DNA of 7,619 bases, from contig CALBTS010000018.1 in the NCBI GenBank assembly GCA_937968035.1, positions 1-7,619 on the forward strand, read 5' to 3'. The notes beneath the pieces are model-generated. The model made no database searches, was not told the origin of the DNA, and saw nothing but the letters and a program-made list of their open reading frames with translations. This DNA is from an uncultured Methanomethylovorans sp. GTDB lineage: Archaea > Halobacteriota > Methanosarcinia > Methanosarcinales > Methanosarcinaceae. This document shows positions 6,390-7,619 of the stretch, one piece after another. Each line of letters starts with the position of its first letter. Position 1 is the stretch's first letter. Both the position numbers and the translations under genes were made by a program.

Positions 6390-7544
6390 TTAATGAACAC
6401 AACTCTGCATTGTTGCATTTAAAGAGAGTACTTCTGTTTTTAAACTATGTTGGTCTTTTACGTAATTAAACGCGTTGGCTGCTATCGTTTCCCATAATTC
6501 CCTATTATTTCTCAAATCAATAAGCTTTAAAGCACATTCCTCAACTGAGTTTACTTTAAATCCAATATTCTGGTCAGTAAGTACATGATCAGGATTCGTA
6601 TCAAATGAACAAACTACAACCCGATTAGCCCATGCTTCCAAAAACACATTCGAAAAGGTAGTTTGATCATTGTATTCCTTCAGTGTATCTATTAATATGT
6701 GGGCAGACCGCAAATGTTTTAAAATTTCCTCATTATGTAATTTACCATGATATCTGATTCTAGGTTTTTGTTCTAGAATACTAAGATTTTCCTTTATTTG
6801 ATTTTCCCCAATAATATTAAATTCAAAAAAATCCTTGTCTTTTGAATCCTGTATATACTTGTATACGTCAAGAAATAGATTAATACGTGAATGGGGTTTG
6901 ATGTTTCTTATAAAGTATACTTTCATAGGCAAAAAAGCATCCTTCGTGTATTCATCCTGATTTAAATAAATCCCCTTTTTAACTAGAATGGAATCACGTT
7001 TAAAGACTTTTTTTAGCGTTTCCTTATTGCCATTTGTTTGCGAAATAATAAGGGATGAGTACCTGATTGTGTATAATTGAATAATATCCTTCGATAAGTT
7101 ATTAATTAGATTAAATAAAATTGATAGAACATTACTTGATCGAAACAATTCCTTAGTATTTGAAAACCTAATAAGGCTACGCCCACTTCGAACCTGCCAA
7201 AGTATGGGCACTTCACTATACTTCCTTCTAGAAAAAAGAAACGCCGCTGGCCAAGCATATATTGATCCACGCAAATAAATAAAATCAGGATTTATTGTCT
7301 TGATAGCATTATATGCTTTAAAAATAGAAGACAATTTAATTAATCTGTATTCTTTATAGAAGTAAATTTGGAATCCACTATCATCACACACATTAAAAGT
7401 ATTTCGTTTAATACTTGCTGGCTTTGTCATGAGAAAACTAACCTCATAGCCAATTTTGGCAAATTCTTTAGCCAATCTATACGCCTGAATCTCTGCTCCT
7501 CCGATGTAGTATTGCGGATGGGCAACAATTAGCAATAGTTTCAT
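6390..7544 (-). CDS. GT4-like glycosyltransferase (GT-B fold)
   Basis: Predicted cytoplasmic or membrane-associated glycosyltransferase that adds one sugar from a nucleotide-sugar donor to a growing lipid-linked repeat unit. The 384 residues fit the usual GT4 length. The N-terminal Rossmann half opens with a beta strand and the glycine loop GGAE (residues 15-18), followed by an acceptor-side helix. The C-terminal donor half contains a region near 213-229 (RNIKPHSR...) like the phosphate-binding segment of GT4 enzymes, and FSNVFLEAWA (297-306), which matches the conserved EX7E block. The second Glu (E303) is kept, but the first position is Thr295. The ATG start is bounded by an in-frame TAG two codons upstream. 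An AGGA lies almost touching the ATG, too close for normal spacing. It is the first gene of the cluster inside the window. The family call is firm; donor and acceptor cannot be read from the sequence. Confidence 0.9.
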   Translation of the reverse strand: MKLLLIVAHPQYYIGGAEIQAYRLAKEFAKIGYEVSFLMTKPASIKRNTFNVCDDSGFQIYFYKEYRLIKLSSIFKAYNAIKTINPDFIYLRGSIYAWPAAFLFSRRKYSEVPILWQVRSGRSLIRFSNTKELFRSSNVLSILFNLINNLSKDIIQLYTIRYSSLIISQTNGNKETLKKVFKRDSILVKKGIYLNQDEYTKDAFLPMKVYFIRNIKPHSRINLFLDVYKYIQDSKDKDFFEFNIIGENQIKENLSILEQKPRIRYHGKLHNEEILKHLRSAHILIDTLKEYNDQTTFSNVFLEAWANRVVVCSFDTNPDHVLTDQNIGFKVNSVEECALKLIDLRNNRELWETIAANAFNYVKDQHSLKTEVLSLNATMQSCVH

Positions 7545-7619
7545 TTCCTAATAAGATAACCGTTTCAATCAATGCATGAATACAATACATCCTGCTACCT
7601 CAATTTACCACACTTTATC
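7545..7619 (-). other. Non-coding gap upstream of first glycosyltransferase
   Basis: On the minus strand all three frames hit a stop between 7617 and 7595, so any upstream gene must end within the last 25 bases of the window, leaving at least about 50 bases of non-coding sequence before the ATG at 7544. I see no match to the Bacteroidota TAnnTTTG promoter element and no clear -35/-10 pair. The gap may be just a spacer inside a longer operon. Confidence 0.45.

Noticed and set aside
6364..6390. Tiny minus-strand frame ATG GCT ATG ... TGA between the first two genes
   Set aside because: Only eight codons, with no ribosome binding site or conserved context; likely chance.

Overview
This window is a stretch of one tightly packed, single-direction gene cluster, all on the minus strand, for making and modifying a surface or secreted polysaccharide (exopolysaccharide, capsule or O-antigen). 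The DNA is AT-rich. The genes have weak or absent Shine-Dalgarno sites, and the mix of families (TupA-like ATP-grasp, GT4 glycosyltransferases, Wzy-type polymerase, NodB deacetylase, FemAB-like protein) is typical of polysaccharide loci in Bacteroidota. That assignment is an inference, because no rRNA, tRNA or housekeeping gene is present.

In transcription order, from right to left: a GT4-like glycosyltransferase (7544-6390); a TupA-type ATP-grasp protein (6336-5353); a second GT4 glycosyltransferase (5341-4187); a polytopic Wzy-like polymerase (4190-2868); a NodB/CE4 polysaccharide deacetylase (2856-1921); a GNAT-type acyltransferase (1924-1289); and a FemAB/GNAT-like protein (1269-295). A doubtful 67-codon reading frame (298-95) follows. 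Two junctions are 4-base ATGA overlaps, and most other gaps are about 50 bases or less, so one polycistronic message with translational coupling is likely. In three places an in-frame TTG would lengthen the gene, but a nearby ATG fits the junction or the family better, so I used the ATG.

How the genes probably work together: the glycosyltransferases add sugars to a lipid-linked repeat unit, and the Wzy-like protein polymerises the flipped units. The deacetylase can free an amine on an N-acetylated sugar. The GNAT and FemAB-like proteins, and possibly the ATP-grasp protein, could then attach acyl or aminoacyl groups. No flippase, initiating sugar-phosphate transferase, chain-length regulator, nucleotide-sugar synthesis gene or export porin lies in the window, so the cluster continues beyond it.

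The right edge (7545-7619) is a short non-coding gap upstream of the first glycosyltransferase. The left 300 bases hold no convincing gene. They carry a short sequence near position 31-53 that looks like the end of an IS3-type insertion sequence, which may mark a cluster boundary, but this is weak evidence.
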